Below are positions 1 through 10,250 of a DNA stretch of 64,000 bases, one piece after another. Origin of the DNA: Zygaena filipendulae (lineage: Eukaryota; Arthropoda; Insecta; Lepidoptera; Zygaenidae); contig OU015662.1 of the NCBI GenBank assembly GCA_907165275.2, positions 193,501-257,500 of the forward strand, read 5' to 3'. The position numbers and the translations under genes were made by a program. A model generated the notes under the pieces. That model worked only from the letters and a program-made list of their open reading frames with translations. It was not told where the DNA came from and did not search any database. How positions within the stretch are numbered: position 1 is the stretch's first letter; every line of letters starts with the position of its first letter.

Positions 1-84
1 GCCGTTTCGTTACTACAAAGAACTATTATTATATAACAGAAAAGTAATGAAAAATGGACCAATTTTTCACCTTAGGGCCTAAGG

Positions 85-345
85 GCCATGTGAATGTAGC
101 GAAACGGTCAAGCCACATATTTTGGCTAAGGTGTAGAGTTTGTGAAGTTAGACCTTGTAGAGTTAAGGCGTGTAGAGTTAGAAGCTTGGCTCTACATAAG
201 ATCTGATAACTTTTTGAAAGTGCTGGCATATGGTCTCGTCTTGGCAACATTTTACATGAAAATGTTTTTGTTGGGATCAAATAATCACAAAACCGCAATG
301 TTTCCGATTGTAATCGAAAAATGATAGAAACAAAAGTTACATAAT
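85..345. repeat. Interspersed repeat shared with 17226-17396 and 40865-40920
   Basis: The block around 112-280, with repeated 'tgtagagtta' motifs and 'ctctacataagatct', is closely matched at 17226-17396. Its right end (about 290-345, 'aaaaatgatagaaa') is matched at about 40865-40920. Three copies at unrelated positions indicate a dispersed repeat. No termini or coding capacity were resolved. Confidence 0.6.
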
Positions 346-354
346 GGACATGTG

Positions 355-662
355 GACTAATTTTTATTTTTTAGTCCGTCTTGTAGATTATTATAAAATA
401 TTGGACAAGTATTTTTTATTTTTTTACGTAATCAAAAAATAACGGCGATATATTGAGTTGAAATTTCGAGTGACACCACTATTCTGACAATTTGTATGGC
501 GGTTTTAGCGGTTAGTAACGACACGAGCCCCTCACCCTAAACTTTAATGCGCTTTATCTCTGTATATTTTAATTTATTTAAAAAAGCAAAAATTACGTGT
601 CTATTGTTTTTTTTATTTTCTGACTGACGGACTAATAAGAATTTTAATTTTCAAAAGTAGTC
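355..662 (-). mobile_element. MITE-like element, AGTCCGTC-ended family, reverse copy
   Basis: About 305 bp bounded by 'ttagtccgtc' on one side and 'gacggactaa' on the other, with an internal block related to 'gggctcgtgacgtca'. Related copies lie at 41735-42025, 48105-48410 and 49410-49815, with a partial copy at 18412-18560. Short inverted ends, constant size and no ORF fit a non-autonomous DNA transposon. The superfamily is not assigned. Confidence 0.6.
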
Positions 663-700
663 CACATCCCTATTGCCCTACTGATTTCGATGGCGGCCGA

Positions 701-746
701 TGCGCTCTCGTCACAGTACAGTGTCGACTGTACTGTACAGAGCGCA
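701..746. repeat. Short hairpin
   Basis: Arms 701-722 and 727-746 are near-perfect inverted repeats of about 20 bp ('tgcgctct' ... 'agagcgca', inner 'acagtacagt/actgtactgt') around a 4-nt centre. No function is inferred. Confidence 0.5.
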
Positions 747-1404
747 TTATTCCGCTCCGCATGACAATAACAACATCAATTTTAATTTGAATCACGTTTA
801 TTTCGTAACAACGCGTAATTATGTGATGTCAGTAAGTTAATGACACGACCACGGTGGACGGCGGTGGTAATAACCCTAATGGTGGTCAGGCTGGTAATGG
901 GCGGTAACGACCGCGATGGTCACCGTCCACTGTCAGTTCAAGTTCAAGGATTACGCGCGTAGAACCACTCTGCTCACACGTCATGTGATTCGGACCACTT
1001 TTCGTTTTTTTTATGGTTGTCGCCTAAACTTCGGAGTTCCTTGGGAAATCCGGAATTAAAAGTAGGTACCTATACTCTACTTATACTATTCAGGAATACT
1101 GTAGCTTCCTGTAGCTTCTTATAAGTAAAGTTTTGAAATCGGTTCCGTAATTTTTGAGTCTATCCGTTGTACAAAGAATTAAACAAACACAAAAAACAAA
1201 TCTTTTCTCTTTGTTATATTAGCATAGAAGCATAAACTACTGAGTCAAACTAAAAAAGTAACACACCAATAAAACACATACATTGGTTGATGTTCGCGGA
1301 TTGTCAGTCGGCCCTATCGACTAGCTTTGTACAATGTACACGTATAGGATGTGGTGGTCGAGAACTACGAGGGCTTTCCTTGACATATCGGCGCATGGTT
1401 CCAG

Positions 1405-4400
1405 TTCAACCTGGGCTGCCAGCCGTGGAAGCGGACACTCCTGGGCACGGTCCACAACTTAGGCCTCGTGTTTTCTTCGGTGCTCTCGGGGCTTATCTCA
1501 GACAGGTAACCTGAATTCGCAATTTTAATGTGCGCGCTGTTACAGGCCTACGCTAAAATTGAAGGGTGTGGGGACGGTTTGACGTTGCCAACTTTGGTGC
1601 TGGGATTTTCTATCAAAATGCTAGTTTGTCTATACATCACTGTTCATTCCTCCTTCACCATTACTTTTCCTTCACCATTAAGTCTGTGGTAATTTGTTTG
1701 GAATGCGAAGCGAACTGTCGTGACAGAGAGATAAAGAGGAGACAAGTCTCCCTTAGCCAAGTTGACAATCCATGATCGTTATCGCTATAGAAAATCTATA
1801 GAAAACAAAGGAACTTATCACGTGGTCACGAAAAATCGTTCAATCAAGAGTCAAACTTTTGTAGGTACCATCCAACCGGTAGATAGTTCAGTGCATCTTA
1901 TAATTATGTTTGTAATTTGATAGAGATTCTCAGTGTAATTGGGCTAAAAAATATGCAAATATATATAGGTACCCAACTGATGATTTGGTTGGGTTCCAGG
2001 TACGGGCGCAAGGTGATAATAGTGGGCACGCCGCTGGTGGTGGGCGCGCTGGGGCTGCTCAAGTCTTTCGCTGCCAGCTTCTGGCTGCTCATCGTGCTTG
2101 AGTTCCTCGAGACCGCGCTGGGCTACGGCACCGCCTCCATGGTGCTGTGTGAGTGGTTCAACATCTTTATAATCTAGCGTTTGCCAGTGGGTAGGATATA
2201 TTGTATAAGTACGCCTGATATTTAGGATACCCTCAAAAACGCTTTGATTTATCAGGATTGAAACTTTATTCTATAAATTGACCTAGAATATACGCTACCT
2301 ATCGCGCGCGCGACTTGAATGCGATGGGCTAGCGGAGCGAATGGAAACGGGATGAGAAGTCCTACATCAAGCAGTGGATGGATAAAGAGTGAAGAAGAAG
2401 AAAAAGCAATCCGCTACCTATAATATAATCATGCTTGCTGTTTCATTCAACACCAAGCCTTTATTATTATATAATATATATAAATAAAGTAGATTATATT
2501 ATATACATAAATATAATAGTAGTAAAACGAACAATCCCCTCCGCCATAAGTACAAAGAAATACTCATATACCTACGTTAAAGTTAAGATTTTATTCACTT
2601 AGTTAACCTTTTTCAACACACAGCATTAGAAACGGTGAGCCAGTCCAACCGCGTAGTATTCTCCTGCATATGGGACATCCTGTCGAGTTTTGGTGGCGCG
2701 TTCTTCGGCCTGATCGCGTGGAAGGTCCCTTACTGGCGGCACATGATGCGGGCCATATACGCCCCGCTGCTGGTGGTCGTCTTCTACATCTTTTTGGTGG
2801 ACGAAGGGGTCAGGTGGCTCCTGGCGCACGACAGGGAGCACGAGGCTGTCAGGGTACTGAACAAAGTGGCCAAGATCAACAATATCACGCTATCGAATAA
2901 AGCACAAAAAATGATGACGCAGATCACCGAGACGAGGCATGCAGATGATCAGGTAAACGTGCAATTAATGTGATGGTGTTTTTTGATTCTATTCGATCAT
3001 TTACAGTGCGTTTGAGGCCAACGAAGTCCTGTGTGATGATACTGATAATAAGATGATGATAAGACTGCATACGAAGTTACTATGCCACTGCAATAAAGAG
3101 TATTAGCTGTTCAAACTTCAAAACAGAATTCGGTGTATCGATAGAACTCCTCCCTCTCTTTTTTCGCCTGGCCTTATCCTATTTCAATTAGCTTTCCTCG
3201 TATTTATTCGCCATTTTAATCGGTTATTTTGAACAGTCCTGAGCTTACATAATTGTCTCCTGTTGTATTGAACTTTGGGTCATTCCATATATTTAAAGAA
3301 ATTATTTCTCTTCTGTAGATTTATTATAATTATTTCCAGACGGACAACGAGCCGAAGCGTGAGAGCCAGCACTTGCTGTCCGTACTCCGGTCCCGGACTA
3401 TTCTATTCAGGGTGGCTGTCATCGCAGCGTGCTTCATCTGTGGCACGTTCGTGTACACCGCCACCATCATCAACTCCACCAATATCTCCGGGAACAAGTA
3501 CATCAACTACAGCGCGCTGCAGCTCGTCTCCATTCCCACTCGCATCATCACAGCGCTGACGCTGACGAGGTTCGGCAGGAAGACGCCCATCTGCGTTGCC
3601 TATTGTCTGTGCGCCGTGTTCTTCATTTCATCAGCCTTCGTGCCGAAGTGTAAGTGCTAACATCTTGTTTCGTTTAACAATTAAATTCTTGTTTCCAGTG
3701 TACTTTATTTCTTAAGAGAAGCGCCAAAATGGTGAAAGATGAGATGAAAGGTAATAGATACCTTAAATAGAGGCATATTACTACATACATAATTAATATT
3801 TTTTATATATAAAAATAAATCCCTATTTCCCTTGGTCAGGACATAACTAAAGAATGACTTGACCGATCACTATTAAATTTTGCGTACACGTTATCAGGGG
3901 TACAGAAAAAGACATAGAGTACTTTTCTCCTCCTAACTCCTAAACTCCTAAATTACTACGTGGGAAACCACAAAGAACAGCTAGTCTTACAATAGTTATT
4001 CCTTTTCTCATTGAAAAAAAAAAACTGCAAAGTAGCTCAAATAAAATACAATTATTAATATACAGGTACATACTTTTTAAAAATTCCTCTCAACGAAGCA
4101 GCCCAAATTGATCTCATTTACTATATTTTTGGAAATACATTTATTTGAAATTAAAAAAAATAGACAAAACAGATGAGTAATGTTGATTTGTAACCGCCAG
4201 CGGTGTGGTGGACGTCCATGCTGTTCTACCTCGTGGGCAAGATGTGCAGCAGCTACGGGCTGTTCTCAGTGCACGTGGTGGCCATGGAGGTGTTCCCCAC
4301 CACCTCCCGCAACTCGCTCACCAACATCGCCAGCACCGTGGGCCGGCTCGGCGCCGTGCTCGCACCTCAGGCACCTTTGCTGGTAACTTGGGTCTAGAGA

Positions 4401-7400
4401 TCTCTTCTACATTTCTGAACTTGAAAGGCATATGGTCGAATCTTAACATCCGACCAAGACTGCTTTTTAACACTAAAATACTAAATACTCGTTTTTAGTA
4501 TTTTGATGTCGAAAAGTAATTTTGGTTTTTAACACTTAAACTACTTTTTAACAAATTGCTTTTTCAACACTACAACCTAGTCCAGTCTAGACATATAAAT
4601 AAAATTGAAACAACCTAGTCCAGTCTAGACATATAAATAAAATTGAAGTGTCTGTTTGTAATTTCAAATTAACAGCTTTTCACTAAATGCATGCGAAAGT
4701 ATATATTATACGGTATTTACATCAAAAAAAACAATTTTTAATTTTTTTTCTCTGAAACGGCTGGACCGATTTTAATGGGACTTTCAATGGCAGATAGCTG
4801 ATGTTATAAGAAGTAACTTAAACTAATAATTATCCTGAAATTCCTGTGAGATCTCTGAAATTAACGCGGGTGAAACCGCGGGGCATAGCTAGAACCAAAT
4901 ATTTTAGTATATTAGTGTTAATAAGTCGTTTATTTGGATGTTGAGATCCGACCATATGCTTTTCATGTCCAGATTTCTCCCGTCATTCATGATCCCAATC
5001 CAGGTTTTTTGCTCCACTGCTGAACCAGCCTGCCGGCGCCTTGGCTCTCTGTGGAAATTAAGTCGTTACAGACCAAACGCGATCGTTCTAAGTCAAAAAT
5101 GAGAGCAAATCCAAGCGCATCAAATATCGAAAAATATAAAATGCTCCGAAATCGCTGTAATTTAGCCTGCAGAGATGCTCAGCGGCGTCATATCCATAGT
5201 ACCGTTAATGGCGAGGAATCGGCCCGCGTTTGGAGATTTTTAAAATCATTAGGAGTTGGAAAACAACAAAACTCCTCTTTACCTGCAAATTTAAATCTTA
5301 ATATGCTTAATCACCATTTCTCTTCGGTCGATAAAATTAATTGTAACCACAAAGCCAATACCTTAAAATACCTTTCAAATCTTCCAACCCCTAATTTACC
5401 ACCATTTGCTTTCCGCCTTTTTACTGATTGCGATGTCAAGAAGGGCATAGTCTCAATATCCTCTAATGCAGTAGGCAGTGACCTTATAGGCCGTAAGATG
5501 ATCATCCCAATAATTGACATTATCACTCCTATCTTAACTCATATCCTTAACTTTTCTATCTCGTCTGCTAAATTTCCTACTAGTTGGAAGGAAGCGGATA
5601 TCATTCCCTTACCAAAAAAACCCTGTCCAACTGTTTTCTCTGATTACCGTCCTATTTCCATCTTACCATTTATGTCTAAAGTGCTTGAAAAACTAGTTCA
5701 TCATCAACTTTCGTCCTTTTTAAACTCAAATAATCTCTTTAACGACCTTCAGTCTGGTTTTCGGCCCGGCCATAGTACGGCTACTGCTCTAGTAAGGGTG
5801 ACTGATGACATACGATTGGGTATAGAGGGTAAACAGCTTACAGTACTGACACTGTTGGACTTCAGCAACGCGTTTAACTCCGTTGATTTTGATATATTGT
5901 TGTGCTTGTTACGCTCTATTAACATATCTTCAGTAGCGATTGACTGGTTTCGTAGCTATCTGCACGGGCGACGGCAACGAATCCGTATTGACGGCTCGTC
6001 GTCAGAGTGGTGTACTGTCGCTGCTGGGGTGCCTCAGGGCGGCGTACTGTCTCCTCTTCTTTTCGCTACTTTCATTACTTCAGTCACTAAAAACTTAACT
6101 TGTTCATATCATCTCTATGCTGATGACCTTCAGATATATACGCAATCCGATCTGGTGAATCTTCATACCGCTGTTGACGCTACGAACAGAGATCTTACAT
6201 CTATTATAGAATGGAGCAAATCTTATGGACTTAACTTAAATCCGAAGAAGACGCAGGTTATAATCGTTGGAAGTCAAAGACAGATTTCCAAGGTGGATTG
6301 GAGCTGCTTACCTGCGGTTCGCCTGGGACAGGATATTATACCCTATAAGAACTGTGTAAAAAATCTTGGGATTTACCTCGATAATACACTGTCTTGGACA
6401 ACTCAAATCAAAGCGCTAAGTAGAAAGTTGTACGCTGCCGTAGGAGCTTTGAGACGTCTCCAGAACTTTCTTCCCACTGCTACCAAAGTGACTCTTGCTC
6501 AGTCGCTCCTGCTCCCTATCCTCGATTACGCTGATACTTGCTACCCGGATTTAACTGAAGAACAACTCAACAAACTTGAGCGCCTTCAAAACCTCTGTAT
6601 TCGGTTCATATTTGGTTTGCGCAAATATGACCATGTTTCCAATTTTCGAGATCAGCTCAAGTGGCAAGTCAATACGACTTCGCCGGAATATGCATATTTT
6701 ATCCCTTCTTTATAATATTTTGTTCAATCCATCGACTCCCACTTATTTGAAAAAATGCTTTCAGTTTGTCGAAGGCAAAAATGAATCTCTTCGATCTTCC
6801 AGACGTTTCATACTTCAAATTCCCGTTTCTCTTTCACCATCCTTAAAAAAATCGTATCTGGGGAAGGCCACGTTGTTGTGGAATTCGCTGCCGCTCGACA
6901 TCCGAGGCGCGAAAAACATCGCGTCCTTCAAATCCGTACTACGACGTCATTACCTTTCCTACAATGCTCCTATTACTTAGTAACACTATAGTATTTTATG
7001 GTTTTATATATTTTTAATCCTTCTTATCTTAATATTTACACATTGGTTAAGTATATATAATTAGTAATATGTTATATTTATTTATGTATATGTCAATGTA
7101 TGTGCTGCATGAGTATAGGTACTGGTATGTAATGATGTTATATGTTTAAGTATTGTCATGTATTGTGTAGTTGATGTATTTGTATAGTACATAGTATATA
7201 TTTATTATGGTATATGATATGTATGGTATAATGTTTGAAATGCTTTACCCAACCACCCGTGTCTATGTATTTTTGTTTGTCCTTTCGCATAATTGGTTGT
7301 CTGGAAGAGATCGCAACTATGCGATAAGACCGCCATTTGCTTTCTCCTTTTTCTTTAGGTACTGTATCATTATTATTTTATGTGCAATAAAGGATTAAAT

Positions 7401-9070
7401 AAATAAACCACAGAACCGGTTCTACACTACCCTCATATGATTAGCTGCTGGGACCTTTAGAAGATCTAAGTAAAGGGTCTTTCAATAAGGACGGGTCGAT
7501 TTTGACATGAAATAAAAAAGGCCGTGTGTGAGATTTTAACGATTTTTTTTTTTTATTTGAAAGAGCTATATATGCCATTATGTGTGGAAAATCACATCGT
7601 TTAAATGTCCGCCGCGGCTTCTCACGGTGGCACGAATTCGAGTTGTCCAATTTTCAACAACTCTGCCGCATAGTTCGGGTTGAATTTCAGCGATAGCCTG
7701 AGCTATGTTGACTTTAAGGGCATCGGTCGATTGTGGCTTATTGGTATAGACCTGCGACTTAAGAAAACCCCACAAAAAAAAGTCTAAAGGTGATAAGTCG
7801 CAGGATCTCGGTGGCCAATTCACGTCACCTCTGCGAGAGTAGAGAGTCTGCCGTAAAATGGGCGCAATGCACGTAACGTTTGCACTAACGAACACTCATT
7901 TTGGTAATACATTTTTAACATTTGGACGTGTTGCTCAACCGTGTAACTTGCCATGGTGATTTGGCATTACTAACTGAATAAAAAAATATAGGTTAGAAAG
8001 ACGACGTTAAAACAACATGGCCGCCACAGGCTGCCAACATCGACCCGTCCCTATTGAAAGACCCTTTATATCTTTAGTTTGTAGAGGGTTTGCTCACACC
8101 GTGACCCAGAAGAGGCACTTATCAGAATCCTTATTTGTTTGTTTGCTATGCTTTCAGGCTTTAAGTGCTCGTGAATTTTTAGGGTATTTTTTATCCGGGT
8201 TTCCCATGGAGCTCCGAAACTAACGATGTGAAATCACGGTAACCAGCTGATTTAAAATAAAGATACTTAACTTAGACATTTTTCATTTGAGCCTTCATGG
8301 TTTTAAGCAGCAAGCAATTAATGCTCTTAAATGTAACATGTGTAACGTATGATGATTTGGTCGAGCTAGACAGTCGCTAAGACTTACATAATTCAATTAT
8401 AAGAATTTTGGAATCCGTAACATTTCTCCATTTAGACAAATATATAAAAAAAAGTAACATATTGTATGATGTGACATTAAACATATAACATTAAACACAA
8501 CATAATATGATGAGCAGTTTTGTTTCCCAGTTTTGTAAATTCTTTCTTTATCTTTTTTTATAATTATTACTGTTACTGTCTAGGGCATAACAAATTTACC
8601 TATTATATTATACATATTTATTTGTATAAGTGGTAAACTCACCGACTTACGTTCTTGCCACGATGCTAATGTTATGTGTATACCATTTATATATTAGTGG
8701 GAATGTTTAGGACATAAGTGATCTTGCCTAACTGTTAATTTTTGCAATGTTAATTGTATTCCGACTTCTGTCTGTTGTTTCTCCAATAAATAAATAAATA
8801 AATAAACTCATTAGTAATTCTTAAATGTGACCATGCGATTATGGGATCGCATGATCATGATCATGAATGTTTTCCCAGGAGAGGTACATGCCGGGCCTGC
8901 CCAGCGTCGTGTTTGGCGTGGCGGCGCTGGCGCCGGCGCTGCTGGCGCTGCTGCTGCCGGACACGAGCGGCGTGGCGCTGCCCGAGCGAGTGCGCGACGC
9001 CGAGCGGCTGACTTCCCCCGCCCTCGCCAGCACCCACCCCCTTCCGGACAAGCGGCCTGAAACTGTATGA
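1405..9070 (+). CDS. Gene A: SLC22-type organic cation transporter-like, 5'-partial
   Basis: Predicted multi-pass plasma-membrane solute carrier of the major facilitator superfamily; the substrate cannot be inferred. Exons read by hand: 1405-1505, 2000-2148, 2624-2952, 3340-3649, 4201-4382 and 8879-9070 (stop TGA). All have GT-AG junctions and compatible phases, giving 420 visible residues. Family signatures are the loop 2-3 motif GLISDRYGRK (split by an intron), a VRWLLAHDREHEA variant of the PES-x-RWL motif (here DEGVRWL), TRFGRKTP in loop 8-9 and AMEVFPTTSRN where ELYPT is usual. The last exon carries TM12 and a short hydrophilic tail. The first two exons (about 130 residues) are missing from the window. 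The last intron (4.5 kb) is swollen by a LINE and a mariner derivative. Convergent with gene B. Confidence 0.85.
3810..3983 (+). mobile_element. Helitron-like non-autonomous copy (degenerate)
   Basis: Shows the family order: 'tccctatttcccttggtca' near the left, then 'ggtacagaaaaagacatag', then the terminal 'cagctagtc'. The GC hairpin before CTAG is decayed ('acgtgggaaaccacaaag'). Lies in intron 4 of gene A. Confidence 0.5.
4408..4985. repeat. Inverted repeat flanking a Helitron-like insertion
   Basis: About 80 bp at 4410-4495 is repeated inverted at about 4905-4985. The clearest part is 'catatggtcgaatc' facing 'gatccgaccatatg'. The interior contains a 38-bp tandem duplication (units starting at 4572 and 4610) and the Helitron-like copy at 4670-4893. 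It probably represents an older TIR or foldback element carrying a later insertion. Confidence 0.5.
4670..4893 (+). mobile_element. Helitron-like non-autonomous copy
   Basis: Contains 'gaaacggctggaccgat', 'ctctgaaattaacgcgggtg' and ends 'aaaccgcggggcatagctag'. The terminal GC-rich stem and CTAG end match the other copies in this window. Confidence 0.6.
5024..6980 (+). pseudogene. Reverse transcriptase ORF of the LINE, truncated and frameshifted
   Basis: The first open frame runs to a stop at 6715 and contains the RT core: DYRPISILPFMSKVLEKLV, the LLDFSNAFNSVD motif (catalytic Asp), AGVPQGGVLSPLLF, and the catalytic YADD box in HLYADDLQIY (about 6112-6141). The expected C-terminal segment (IRLRRNMHILSLLYNILF ... 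WNSLPLDIR) continues in another frame to 6980. A single-base indel near 6660-6680 therefore breaks the gene. With the missing 5' half, the copy cannot encode an intact element protein. Confidence 0.85.
5024..7405 (+). mobile_element. 5'-truncated non-LTR retrotransposon (CR1/jockey-like LINE)
   Basis: Holds the reverse transcriptase and C-terminal region of a LINE. The reading frame opens at about 5024 without a start codon (conserved PWLS..I..L..KRD-type lead-in), so the endonuclease half is missing, as expected for 5' truncation during target-primed insertion. After the coding part comes a T/A-rich 3' UTR (about 6981-7380) ending in 'aataaaggattaaataaataaa', a typical LINE tail. It sits in the last intron of gene A in the same orientation. 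I could not define a target-site duplication. The clade assignment is from general RT resemblance only. Confidence 0.85.
7471..8068 (-). mobile_element. Tc1/mariner-type deletion derivative with intact TIRs
   Basis: A 28-bp terminal inverted repeat starts 'aagggtctttcaataagg' at 7473-7500 and recurs inverted at 8039-8066 with one mismatch. It is flanked by TA at 7471-7472 and 8067-8068, the target duplication expected for Tc1/mariner elements. The total of 594 bp is about half an autonomous copy. The interior encodes both ends of a transposase but not the middle. The copy is non-autonomous but probably still recognisable by a transposase. Confidence 0.85.
7578..7954 (-). pseudogene. Internally deleted mariner-like transposase
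   Basis: Translation from the ATG at 7954-7952 gives the N-terminal helix-turn-helix start (MASYTVEQHVQMLKMYYQNE). After about 36 residues it runs into a different frame that encodes the C-terminal end: RGDVNWPPRSCDLSPLDFF followed by LWGFLKSQVY and a C-terminal IFHT. The WPPRS/DLSPLDFFLWG block is typical of the last catalytic segment of these transposases. About 200 central residues with the first catalytic Asp are gone, and the junction (about 7850) shifts the frame. No active enzyme can be made. Confidence 0.8.
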
Positions 9071-9444
9071 CGGTGTGTACTTCACTGCAATGGAACTGTG
9101 TGATGGGAACGATGAAGACGTGGCGGTTGCTTTACATCTGACGCTTTCGATGAGTGTGTACGTACTTTAGCTCTATGAAAGCAAATCATGTTTATAAACT
9201 CTCAAGTATTAGATACGTAGTTATGTAACTGTAAACGTGATGTGACTATGGTGGTATAAGTGGCTAGTTTTTATATAACAATATAGGTAGTTAGCTAAAT
9301 GTAAATATTTTTGTAATGGTATACGAATATTCTTGTGAATAACCTAACCCAAATTTAGGACGATCGTTTTCAACCTCCCTGAGTGGTGTCGGTATAGCCT
9401 GACTGGAGTTAGCACAAATTATAGCGCTGTTTTGTAAATTATTT

Positions 9445-9450
9445 ATTAAA
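9445..9450 (+). terminator. Candidate poly(A) signal of gene A
   Basis: ATTAAA lies about 375 nt after the stop of gene A in AT-rich DNA. It is a weak single-motif prediction; no GU-rich element was assessed. Confidence 0.3.
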
Positions 9451-9965
9451 GTAAAATTAAAATTTCAATAGTTTTATGTTTTACTGCTCTTATTGTTAAG
9501 ATTTAATTTTTTATACCTTGCGTTAAAACCCCTTTGATTCTTTAATACTTAGTTTAATGTAGAAAAAAGTACCTACGTAATATCGGTAAGTATACGGCTT
9601 TATGTTACTCTAGAAGTTAAATCTCTTGTTCTATCAAATGGTATTTAGAGGTTGCATTATTTATCTTTTAAATTGAGTGTGAGTATAAAAAATAATAGTG
9701 TAGTCTTGAATTGAAACTTGAATGGGCGCGATGGGAGTAAAATTTCAAATATGTATCTCAAACTTCTTAAACGTTCTATACGACACGTTTCTGACGCGGA
9801 AAGGATGAAAAAAAACACAGAAGAGAAAGAACTAAGTATGTTTTCACAGAATGTAAAAAGTGGACATCATTAATAAGGTTATGGGCACGTAAAACTATTA
9901 ATTCCTGTTACGTAATGGGAGAATATGAGAAAGAATATACCAAATCGTTATTATGATAGTTTGTT

Positions 9966-9971
9966 TTTATT
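9966..9971 (-). terminator. Candidate poly(A) signal of gene B
   Basis: TTTATT on the + strand (AATAAA on the - strand), about 280 nt beyond the stop of gene B. The distance and motif are typical, but evidence is motif-only. Confidence 0.35.
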
Positions 9972-10250
9972 TATAAAATATATTTTATTTACATTCATTA
10001 GCTCAATATGAAATTAAAAATACTGTTTCATTATAGCGTATACTAATATAATTATTATCATGTAAAAAACCCATTACTTCAATCAGCTTCAGCGGCATCA
10101 CTACTTTACAAGTTGCATGAATACAACGGCAACAATCGGCTTACAAATAACAACATTATACCGTTCAATATAAACTTCTATACGCGACAACACGTAGGTA
10201 AGGTATATATGAGTAGATTCTTATCACTTATACATATAGAACAGCCAGAT

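Larger units (their letters stand above)
1..1404. other. Repeat-rich flank upstream of the first visible exon of gene A
   Basis: No convincing coding exon is visible here. The stretch holds two interspersed repeats (85-345 and 355-662), a short hairpin (701-746) and AT-rich unique-looking DNA. The missing first two exons of transporter gene A (N-terminus, TM1 and the large extracellular loop) should lie further left, outside the window. I looked for the Cys-rich loop exon found in genes B and C and did not find it. Confidence 0.6.
9071..10250. other. Convergent intergenic region / 3' UTRs of genes A and B
   Basis: About 1.2 kb of AT-rich DNA between the convergent stop codons. It should contain both 3' UTRs (signals near 9445 on + and 9966 on -). 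No ORF, repeat family or RNA gene was recognised. Confidence 0.6.

Noticed and set aside
1287..1514. Open frame starting at 1287 as the N-terminal exon of gene A
   Set aside because: The transporter reading frame only begins at the acceptor before 1405; upstream residues in other frames show no family similarity.
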